A stretch of DNA of 64,000 bases from Endotrypanum monterogeii (lineage: Eukaryota; Euglenozoa; Kinetoplastea; Trypanosomatida; Trypanosomatidae), in assembly GCA_000333855.2 (NCBI GenBank), contig CM007329.1:1-64000 (forward strand), read 5' to 3'. A program made the position numbers and the translations under genes. The number at the start of each line of letters is the position of its first letter. The stretch's first letter is position 1. Below the pieces are notes generated by a model. The model was not told where the DNA came from. It ran no database searches and saw only the letters and a program-made list of their open reading frames with translations. Positions 55,752 to 64,000 of the stretch are shown here, piece by piece.

Positions 55752-57887
55752 ATGGCGGCGGCTTCGGAGCAACGGCAGGTGCGGCGAAGTACTTCCTCTG
55801 TCAGTGCCGTTATCGATTACCTTCAGCTGGCGGGGAGGCAGTACAGCGAGCATGTAGAGCTCCTTCGACAGGAGCAAGCGGTGCGAGAGGCGCAGAACGC
55901 ACCGTTCAGGCCAAATGTGTCTTCGTATGCAAATCGCGTGAGTCGAACTTCCCTGGTGCGGCAATCGTCGTCGATAGGCGCACGCCTACATGAGCTTCAT
56001 CAGAAGAGGCTGGCCCTCTTGGAAGAGGAGAAGTGCGAGCAGGAAAAGCGGCGCGCAGCGGCTGAGGCTCAAGTGTGTTCGTTCTCACCGACTGTGACGA
56101 CGCGCGCGACTCGGTCTCGTCGAAGCGGAGGCGATGTTACAGCGGCTCTCAGACGTTGGGGGGACCAGCGTCGCGCCCGCCAAGCCCGGGCACAGTTCGA
56201 GGCGACACGCGACGAGCTTAGTATGGTTACCGCCACACCGCGCATCACGGCGTACGCAGAGGAAATGTCGAGAGCCAAGCGAGGCGGTACTTCAGTGGAG
56301 GATTCCCTCAATGCCGAGGCTGAGGCACGTCGTCAGCGCCGCTACGCTGAGTTTGAGAAGGCCTACCCATCCTCCTCGAGGGCGAGCGCAACCTCTGAGA
56401 GACATTTTTCCCCTTCCATCTCAGCCTACGCATCGCGTATCGAGTTCGAGGAGGATGTGGTGAGCCGCCTTTACGAGCCGCACAATGGCAGCAGCAACGG
56501 CGTTGCGACTCCGTCTCAACGGCCCTACGACGAGGTAGCTTCCCTCCACTGCACCTTCCACCCCACGCTCTCTGCCCAGTCTGCAGAGCTTTCACGGCAG
56601 TACTACGAGGAGATGGGCGAGGCAGACACAGACCCACACGAACGTCTTTATCGTAACACGCACCATCCGTCAAAATATCGCCAGCCGGCAGAGTTGGCCG
56701 TTGTCACGGGTCAACCCGAAATAAATAACACGTCGCGGCGCGTAGTGGAGCTGCGGCGTCGGCGATTGGCGCAATGTGGGCATCCGGGGGGACTCCACTA
56801 CAGCCCAGGCAGTCGCCTTTATCCAGGCACAGCGGGTGACGCCGTGGAAAACTCGAAGCAGACATCTAGGAAAAAAGTGCTGACGGCACGGGATATTGAG
56901 GAGCAGGCTACGTTGACCTTCACACCATCTGTGAGTCCTGCGTCCGATACGCTTTGGCGTCGGCAAGTCTCCGCCTTAAAGGCCAGCGGTATGGCGCGAA
57001 GTAGCGACGAGGCGCGGCAGTTGCTGTGGCACAAGGCAGAGAAGCAGAAGGAGGAAGAGGTGGCCAACATGCTAGGTGAGCGACGGCGGCAAGAGGCTGA
57101 GGAATGCACCTTTCGCCCCAAAGCTGGACGACCACCACAGCACGGCTCCGGCTACGCGGCAATGACTATCGAGGCACGGACCGCATTGTGGGCACAGCAG
57201 CGTGAGCGTCGCCTCGCCAACCTGCGCGCCGAGCTTGACAAGACGCGGGACGAGGATTGCACGTTTCAGCCTCACGTTGACCCTGTCTTCCCGCTACCCC
57301 GCGGTGACGCCAGACCGGCGTGGGGGGTGGAGGCTTTCCTGGAGCGCCAGGCACAGGCACGGCGACAGCGGGAAGAGGCAGAGCAGTGGTGGCGACCGAG
57401 GTACGCGCGGGCACCGGTTACCAACACTATGCGTTTCCCTCGTCGGCGCTCATTGTCCAGCCGCGGCGCCAGTCAGTCGACGCAGCGGAAGACGGCCAGT
57501 GCATCGCCAGGTAGCATCCCCATGAACAGTGTTTCCGAGGCACAGGAGGATGACGGGGTAGAGGAGGTGTTCGAACCACACTGGGTCCATCCGCCAACCA
57601 ACGGTTCTTTGCCGCCGTCTTTGTTCTCGCGCGTATCGCAGCAGGCAGTGACAAAAGCAGAGTCCCCGTCATCCTCCGCCACACACCAGCCCTCAACTCT
57701 CACACCGGCTCACACGAACGGGATCTTCTATAAAAAACCGTACCACTGGCGCCGATCGTCTGTCATGCGCGACTCGGAGGCTGTCGCTGCCGAGGATTCC
57801 AGTCGCACTTCTGCGTCCCTGTCGTGGCTTAAGCCACTTCGCTATCGCCCCAGTTCCAAGGCCTCGGCCACGCCTCGTGCGGAGTAG
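55752..57887 (+). CDS. F-x-P repeat protein of unknown function, possibly cytoskeletal
   Basis: 711 residues. The protein is built around about nine copies of a short motif, roughly F-x-P-x-(V/I/L)-S-x-x-A, at about 52, 111, 162, 219, 269, 321, 390, 454 and 505. They are separated by 50-70 residues of charged helix rich in R, E, Q and A. Later copies take the form C-T-F-x-P. Such spaced C-T-F-x-P motifs occur in many protist proteins that I associate with cilia or the subpellicular cytoskeleton, but no family name can be given with confidence. The C-terminal 180 residues are S/P-rich and unstructured with many basic residues. The frame is open from 55734 (TTG), but the first ATG is 55752. Its neighbours, BILBO1 and a kinesin, are also cytoskeletal. 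Confidence 0.88.
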   Translation: MAAASEQRQVRRSTSSVSAVIDYLQLAGRQYSEHVELLRQEQAVREAQNAPFRPNVSSYANRVSRTSLVRQSSSIGARLHELHQKRLALLEEEKCEQEKRRAAAEAQVCSFSPTVTTRATRSRRSGGDVTAALRRWGDQRRARQARAQFEATRDELSMVTATPRITAYAEEMSRAKRGGTSVEDSLNAEAEARRQRRYAEFEKAYPSSSRASATSERHFSPSISAYASRIEFEEDVVSRLYEPHNGSSNGVATPSQRPYDEVASLHCTFHPTLSAQSAELSRQYYEEMGEADTDPHERLYRNTHHPSKYRQPAELAVVTGQPEINNTSRRVVELRRRRLAQCGHPGGLHYSPGSRLYPGTAGDAVENSKQTSRKKVLTARDIEEQATLTFTPSVSPASDTLWRRQVSALKASGMARSSDEARQLLWHKAEKQKEEEVANMLGERRRQEAEECTFRPKAGRPPQHGSGYAAMTIEARTALWAQQRERRLANLRAELDKTRDEDCTFQPHVDPVFPLPRGDARPAWGVEAFLERQAQARRQREEAEQWWRPRYARAPVTNTMRFPRRRSLSSRGASQSTQRKTASASPGSIPMNSVSEAQEDDGVEEVFEPHWVHPPTNGSLPPSLFSRVSQQAVTKAESPSSSATHQPSTLTPAHTNGIFYKKPYHWRRSSVMRDSEAVAAEDSSRTSASLSWLKPLRYRPSSKASATPRAE

Positions 57888-58642
57888 TCTTCGTCCTGAA
57901 GATGCACTGTATACAGCGCGCACCAAGGAATGGTTCTCGCTTCTGTGGTGTTTGCTCAACGTTGGCGCGTGGCGGGCGCACGAGTACCGATGGCAACGCA
58001 GTCTCCCATATCATCCTGGTGTCCCTTCACATCCCTTTGTCGGACCCCCCCCCTGATGCACCGACTGGCTCGCCATAAAACATTCGATCTCTCTTTTTCT
58101 CCCCCTTTTCTCCTCGTGTGTTTGTGTGTGTGGGGGGTGGGGGGGGAGGTCTCGCCGACCCCATAGCGATGAGCCTATTTTTTGTACACCCTATAGAATG
58201 GGTCTGATTGTGAGACAAGGGAGGACTCCTCTGCACACGTATGTGCCTGTTCCCTTGGTCACAACTTTCTCCCCCCTCTCATCCGCTCAGGTAGGTACGA
58301 CGTGATACATCAAGAGGAGAGGCAGCATGACACCCCCACGTGCTCGAACTGGCCATCAGCAGACACACCGACCGACACACAGAAAATGTGGTCAAACACA
58401 TTATATTCACCTATATAATGTATTTCGTCGCAAAAGCCTGTACCCTTTTTTTTCCCCCACAGAAGCATTGGTGTACACATGAAAGGCCTTCGCCGTGTTC
58501 TATCTCCCCCTTTTTGTTGGTCAGACATAGCTACATAGTTATTGACCATTTGCCCTCTCTTCCTAATATGGCCGTTGAGCTACTTCCTCAAGGATGTCAC
58601 CTCCCTTTCTCATTTGCTTCCCCCTTTTCGCTCCCCCCCACC

Positions 58643-58682
<40 letters not shown>

Positions 58683-58918
58683 AAAAGTGAATATTTCTCG
58701 TGAAACGGGAGTCTAGGCGCATCGAGCGGTACCGGGTTTCACATGTGTCACGAGACGCCCCCCTCCCCTCCCGCACGTGGAAGTATTTGACGCCACATTC
58801 TAGAAAAACCTCTCAAGAGCAGCTAAGTAAGTAGCGCCCGTACCTGAGTTTTGTTTCTCCACATACTCCGAAACGCACGCTCAACACGGAGGGTTGCCCT
58901 CGCCTTCCACACCGTAGG
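57888..58918 (+). other. Intergenic region, 1.0 kb
   Basis: It contains a G run (58132-58147), T/C tracts and an AT tract at about 58650-58678. The sequence ends in CCGTAGG, with AG at 58916-58917, just before the kinesin ATG; the real acceptor is probably further upstream. No gene seen. Confidence 0.5.
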
Positions 58919-61552
58919 ATGTGGGAGAGCATTACGGTGGCTGTGCGCGTTCGTCCGCTTCTGCATAACGAAGGTTCAGCCCGCTGTGTGACCGTCTCGA
59001 AAAACCAGGTGAGGGTCGGCAGCGGGCATTGCTTTGTGTTTGACCGCGTCTTTGACGAGACGGCTACATCGGACGACGTCTACGTGGCTCTGGGGCAGCC
59101 GCTGGCAGATTCTTTCCTCAGTGGCTTTCATGCGGCCATGATTGCGTATGGACAAACCGGCAGCGGCAAGACATTCACAATGACAGCGCTGCTGAGTGAC
59201 GTGGCACAGGAAATTTTTTGCCGTATTACGGAGGATGCGGGGGAGGCCAAGGCCAACGAAGGCACCACTGCTGCTCTCACCAACTCGAGCGTTGCACCAC
59301 GGACCAAGAGAATCTTTTCGATGACGCTCAGTGTCTTGGAGGTGTACAACGAGTGTATCGGCGACTTGCTGGCCCCACCAATGCTCAAGCCCACGAGTAC
59401 GCTGATGCTACCATCCGCGCGCGGTAGCGACGATGTAGCCGTTCTCGCTCCCACTCGAGGACAAGAGTTGTGCTCAGACCATGACCTACCTCGAGAAAAG
59501 AGGCTATGGAAGCGACGAGCCTCGGCACCACCTAGGCCACTTCCCAGGGCCTCGCTCACCCTGCGTGAGGATCCTCATGGGGGCGTGAATGTCGTAGGCC
59601 TCACAGAGGCGCCAGTACGCAATGAAACAGAGCTGCTCGCCTTGATTGATGGTGCTTTAGGAAATCGGAGGACTGCCTCGACGGGAATGAATGCGAGAAG
59701 CTCACGTTCCCACTGTGTCGTCACGCTCACGTTGCAGCGACGCGGCTTGTGTTCTCGGTGCTCCTTCGTTGATTTGGCCGGCAGTGAACGCCTAAAGAAA
59801 TCGATCGGACTTGAGGGTCTGTCTGATCGGGCTGGTGGCCCAACAGGTGCTGCCGACGCGAGCCTGATGCCAAACGGGGCCGCTGCTGTACGCATCCGAG
59901 AGGGTATCAGCATCAACAGTGGGCTTCTGGCGTTGGGCAATGTCATCGTGGCGCTGTGTGAGAAGAAGTCTCACGTGCCATACCGCTCCTCCAAGCTGAC
60001 GCGTATGTTGCAGCCGATGCTAGGGGGCAACGCCCGCACAGGAATCATTGCCTGCATTTCTCAACATGCATCATCACTGGAGGAGACGTTGAATACACTC
60101 AAGTACGCGGGCCGTGCCAAGTACATCCACAACAGCCCGCATCTCTCTGTCGCCCCAGCGACTACGCTATTGGATGCCCAGCAGACGATTTTGCTCCTCC
60201 GGGAGCAGCTCGAGGACGTGCAGCGTCGCTTAGTGGCCGCTCTCGCCATTGAGAGGGGTCCGCAGCATTCCAAGCAGCCACCGCACGTGGATGCACTGCT
60301 GTCGCCTCCAGACGCCTCGACGCAAGAAGTACAGCGCCTACGCGAGCTCCTGCTTCAGGAGCGACAAGTTACGCGGCGACTCGAGAAGGATGTGTTCGAC
60401 GCGGAGTACACCGCCATGATGGAAGCGGAAAGGCGTAGGGTGCTGGAGGCACAAGTCGAGCAGCTGAAGGCAGCAAGTACTTGCGACGATGGGGATACAC
60501 GGCGTGCCACACAATCTTTGTGTCACACCAATCACCCTGTGATAGGCCCCGTGCGTCCTCAAGATATGAGGGAGGGGCAGGAAATGTTAGCGGCTATGCA
60601 GGTTGAGCAAGAGCGGTATGTGACTAGATCGGGGACAGTCTGGGTGGGAAAAGCCCACCGCGGTGCCGTCAATCTCGTGTCCTCCTCGAGTGCGAATGTG
60701 GATGACGGCTCCGTGGTGGCGCGCCGTGGGGAGGAGACGGCGGTCGAAGATCGCCAATTCGCTCGACTGCAACAAGAAAAGGATCGAGTGTCTGCGCGGT
60801 TCGCGCAGTGTGAGGAGGAGCTACATCACGCTCTCAGCCATGAGGCAGACCTTTGCGCAGAGCTGCTCAGAGCGAATCCTCGACTGACAAAGTCCGAGAT
60901 AACCGTGAAGCTGACGGAGAAGGACAGTGAGAAGGTGCGCGCCATCGAGGAGCGCCCCCGTCGCGCGAAGAGGAGGGCTGAGGACAACCGCCGGCGGTTG
61001 AAAGAGGGACCGCAGAGAATGCGTGAACGCCAAGCAGACGTCTCGGTCACTCCTCATTTTCGAGAGAGAGCGGAGCCGCGGGAGGAGGTGCCTCGTCAGG
61101 GACCGGAGGCCCGTGGGAGAAGAAGGGCATCGTTGGAGAGCACGGTCGCGCAACCACAGGAGATTGTGCAGTTGAAGGAGCAACTGCAGTGGGCAACCTC
61201 AGGGATAAACATGTTCCAGCGACGCTCTTTCGGAAAGGACGCCACCGTCGCCACGGTGCGCAAGCAGTTTGATCATCAGCAGCCGCGGATGCTGTCGCCT
61301 GTGCCCTCGGTCCGTCAGATGCCTGAGAAGGCGCCACCTCCTACATCATCCTCTCTTCCAACTCAAGTTGCTCAACTTGCACCTGCGCTTGACGGCACAC
61401 CACCGCGCATCAGCATGGGCCGCAAGAGGTCGCAAACATCAGAGTCCCCATCTCCGCCCTGTACAGATGGGATCTGCATCAGCGTCAATGGCTCGCCGAA
61501 AAGCTCACGTAACGGCAACACGAGACCCGTAACTAGAGACGGTGCGAAGTAG
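58919..61552 (+). CDS. Divergent N-terminal-motor kinesin
   Basis: 877 residues. Kinesins walk on microtubules using ATP. The motor is N-terminal (about 1-405): V-A-V-R-V-R-P-L at about 7-14, P-loop G-Q-T-G-S-G-K-T at 78-85, switch I N-A-R-S-S-R-S-H near 258-265, switch II D-L-A-G-S-E at 285-290, then Y-R-S-S-K-L-T-R-M-L-Q near 358 and K-Y-A-G-R-A-K-Y-I near 395. All catalytic residues are intact. The motor is longer than usual (about 340) because of inserts, the largest a basic stretch (about 160-215) before switch I. Behind it is a Q/E/R-rich coiled coil (about 418-520 and 615-760), and the C-terminus (about 790-877) is S/P-rich and unstructured. The subfamily is not clear; the A-x-R-A-K-x-I-x-N ending is nearest the kinesin-4 pattern. 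The start at 58919 opens directly into the motor. Confidence 0.95.
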   Translation: MWESITVAVRVRPLLHNEGSARCVTVSKNQVRVGSGHCFVFDRVFDETATSDDVYVALGQPLADSFLSGFHAAMIAYGQTGSGKTFTMTALLSDVAQEIFCRITEDAGEAKANEGTTAALTNSSVAPRTKRIFSMTLSVLEVYNECIGDLLAPPMLKPTSTLMLPSARGSDDVAVLAPTRGQELCSDHDLPREKRLWKRRASAPPRPLPRASLTLREDPHGGVNVVGLTEAPVRNETELLALIDGALGNRRTASTGMNARSSRSHCVVTLTLQRRGLCSRCSFVDLAGSERLKKSIGLEGLSDRAGGPTGAADASLMPNGAAAVRIREGISINSGLLALGNVIVALCEKKSHVPYRSSKLTRMLQPMLGGNARTGIIACISQHASSLEETLNTLKYAGRAKYIHNSPHLSVAPATTLLDAQQTILLLREQLEDVQRRLVAALAIERGPQHSKQPPHVDALLSPPDASTQEVQRLRELLLQERQVTRRLEKDVFDAEYTAMMEAERRRVLEAQVEQLKAASTCDDGDTRRATQSLCHTNHPVIGPVRPQDMREGQEMLAAMQVEQERYVTRSGTVWVGKAHRGAVNLVSSSSANVDDGSVVARRGEETAVEDRQFARLQQEKDRVSARFAQCEEELHHALSHEADLCAELLRANPRLTKSEITVKLTEKDSEKVRAIEERPRRAKRRAEDNRRRLKEGPQRMRERQADVSVTPHFRERAEPREEVPRQGPEARGRRRASLESTVAQPQEIVQLKEQLQWATSGINMFQRRSFGKDATVATVRKQFDHQQPRMLSPVPSVRQMPEKAPPPTSSSLPTQVAQLAPALDGTPPRISMGRKRSQTSESPSPPCTDGICISVNGSPKSSRNGNTRPVTRDGAK

Positions 61553-62716
61553 GCTGAGGAGTGTACCGAAAGTGATTTGGGCGAGGGGTTGGAGCGCCGG
61601 CGGCTCCTCTAGGCTCTCTCGACGGACTGACGCCTCCGAACAGGGTCACATGGAGGTGAGGGTGTCGCAGCGACTCTGGTAAGCCCAGACTCAACCACCG
61701 TTGACTGAGGTCACTGCGGGCGAATGCACTGCCCCCCACCCCCCGGTCAGAGAGAAAGACGACCTGAAATAACAGAATAGTCGGGTAGACGCCTTCTACC
61801 GTAATGTTGCCGGAGCTGATCTACAATCGACCGAGTTTGACAACCACGTCGAGAATCTGATCGAGGGGCACGGCCTCTGCACGCAGCATAGTCAGAAGCT
61901 GCAAAAAAAAAAAAATCAGTGAAAAGGAAGAAAAACATGGTGCGGGGTCGGTGCAGAGACGAAGCTCAATGGGAGACGCGATTTGATTTATGGACGCGGC
62001 ATTCCTGTATGTCGTGGGAGTCACGACGCCGCTGGCGCATTGACCTCTTCCACCCTGTTGGTGTCGTACCGTGGGAAAACAGAGATGCGCAGATTGTCAC
62101 GATGGATTGAAAACTACTCTCCAGCCATCCTGCTGCGGAGTCCCTCGCACCTCATTCACAAACGTATCGCGGTATGTGTGGAGTTTGACGGACAGGGAGG
62201 GTGGAGGAGAGAAGCGCGCGATAGAGGAATTACCACAGCTCCTGGCACGGCATTGTGCACATCGTTCGAAGCAGCAGTTGCTAGAGGAGGAGGAGGGAGG
62301 GAGGAGTGTACGGAGTGGGCGGAGGTCCAACCTCCTGCCGATACGTTCCATATCCACATTTCATGCGTCAAGTCGTGCTTGCGTTGGCATTTCCTCATGT
62401 TTATATATATATATATATATATGCACATATATAATACATCGTGTCAATGTGTGTGTACTAACGTGGGGAGTGACGTTTCCACTGCAGTTTTCTCTTCTTT
62501 TTTCGTATAGCGCTATTCTTTCCGCTTCTCATTCTCCTTTCATTTCCCATATTTTCTGCGACTACGGTATACTTGGAGGGGTGCACTCCATGGGATTGAA
62601 GCGGGCGAGGGGGGGGAGGCCATCAGGGGTCGCTTCATTCGACTTATTACCCTCTTCACTGTGCTGGCCCCCTCTTTTTGCGTTCCTCCTCCTCTCCCTC
62701 CCCCCCTCACCCACTG

Positions 62717-62749
<33 letters not shown>

Positions 62750-64000
62750 TTACGTATCTTAATTCGTTGCGTGTGTGTGTTTGCATTGCACCCGCAGCAT
62801 TCCCACTGCCTTCTCTGTTTGAGGTGTCAGCGAACACACATTAGCCTTTATGCAGGTCTCTCATAATATTACCCGTTGGCATCCACCTCTTCCCTCCTCC
62901 CTGTAGTTCTCCACATCTGGGGGGTGAGGTGGGGTCCCTCCCCTCTTTTCCCCACTTTCTTTTTACATGTAGCAGCCACACTATATATATATATATATAT
63001 ATATATTCTCATGTATCATCAGCGACGGACATTTCAAAAAGAGAGAGGGTGGAGGTCAAACAGCGCTAAATAGACCACCGATTGCCGTTCTGCTAACGTT
63101 CTACGAGCTTGTACACATCTGTTTGCGTCGGGTGGGGAAGGTAGGCGGCTTTGCAGTCACCGCTCGGATGACACACAGCCGTCTTTCCTACTCCCCTACC
63201 TCCGGCCGGCGGAGTGTATAAATATATATTTTTTCATTCTTCTTTTTATTTGAATCATTCATCGGCTGACTTTATGGTCAACGCTTCTTTTTGCATCTTT
63301 GCATGATTATTGCAGGCATTCTTTATCTAGTTATTGCTATGATTCTAATTGATATTTATCATGTGCGCATAGACCACACAACAGAGTCGAACCAAATTCT
63401 GTTCAGTTTTTTTTTTGTTGTTGTTCCTCCCTGAGTGTGGTACTGACGCCCCCCCTTTGTTATCTGGTGATACAGGCGAGAGGAGGAGGATGCGTAATTT
63501 AAAAAAAACAAAAAAATTAAAAGGGCAGAAGACAAGTAGGCCTATCCATGACTGAAAAAGTGGATGGGAGCGAAGTCAGGGCATTCAGTGCCACAGGCGG
63601 GCATCCTCCCCCTCAAGTATTTCTTAGTATACCGCTAGTTGCATCCAGAAGATGAACAAAGAGCTCCATAGGGAGAGAGCGAGCGCATTTGGTGAAGAAA
63701 ACAGTACTCCCCCCCTCTCCTTCGCCGCGCTCTCCGACAGGAGTCGCAGAACCAGTGCTTGTGCTTAAAGTATCCAAGAGAGGGTAGCACACACACTGCA
63801 TTGGCACATGTTATACATGTGTATACTGTGTGTGTATATTGGCGGCCCATTGAGTGAACTGTCAAGTGACATATGGACACCTTGACTCCCCCTTCCTCCT
63901 TCCTTTTCGATGTTTTTTTTTTTCATCGTGCTTATCATTCACCGTGTATCGTTCTGCACAACACTGCATGCGCACCCTCTTTGTGCGCGTCAACACACAC
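61553..64000 (+). other. Terminal region without recognised gene
   Basis: 2.4 kb after the kinesin. Frames at 61983-62510 and 62071-62844 run through AT and C/T repeats and have no motif. AT tracts lie at 62402-62422, 62718-62749 and 62980-63006, and a TATATATTTTTT motif near 63224. It is probably the kinesin 3'UTR, and the next gene lies beyond the window. Confidence 0.5.

Noticed and set aside
62071..62844. 257-codon frame after the kinesin
   Set aside because: Starts at GTG, contains AT-repeat (Y/I) and T/C-repeat segments, no recognisable domain.

Overview
The window is the left end of a trypanosomatid (kinetoplastid) chromosome. It opens with 13 copies of TAACCC, the C-rich strand of the TTAGGG telomere. 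All 16 gene calls lie on the + strand and point away from the telomere. None has an intron. Most are preceded by a polypyrimidine tract and an AG, as expected for spliced-leader trans-splicing. Lineage markers are BILBO1 (flagellar pocket collar), a PEX11-family peroxin (glycosome membrane) and three single-RRM proteins of the kinetoplastid RBP type. The species is not identified. By eye the coding G+C is lower than I expect for Leishmania, and the intergenic DNA is very rich in T/C and microsatellites. From memory, RBP genes close to BILBO1 also occur in Leishmania and T. brucei; that synteny needs checking.

Layout. 1-96 is telomere and 97-2519 is gene-free subtelomere, where the polycistronic unit presumably starts. 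2.5-14.1 kb is a compact housekeeping block: a coiled-coil protein (TEX9-like C-terminus), a WDR74/Nsa1-like WD40 protein, a small mitochondrial-type membrane protein with a COX6A-like motif, a doubtful 61-residue ORF, a HAT-repeat-type RNA-processing protein, a PEX11-family protein, the GPI de-N-acetylase and endonuclease III. 14.8-36.4 kb holds the three RRM genes and a long DEAH-type helicase with a C-terminal zinc knuckle. An assembly gap of 227 N lies at 22232-22458. The second and third RRM genes are followed by 11.5 kb and 13.3 kb without a recognisable gene. 49.6-61.6 kb holds BILBO1, a one-membrane-segment protein of unknown function, a protein with about nine F-x-P repeats, and a divergent kinesin. 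61.6-64 kb has no recognisable gene.

The most interesting signal is the RRM region. Trypanosomatids regulate genes mainly after transcription, and the two long gaps look like giant 3'UTRs, or UTR plus spacer. They are pyrimidine-rich, contain scattered TATTTTTT motifs, and carry repeated pairs of (TG)n and (CA)n tracts that could fold the transcript into long RNA duplexes. Seven of the sixteen genes also have an ATG between the probable splice acceptor and the main start. In two of these the upstream ORF's stop codon overlaps the main start codon. Together this reads as a chromosome end dense in post-transcriptional regulators that may themselves be controlled after transcription. No mobile element, CRISPR array, tRNA or rRNA gene was recognised.
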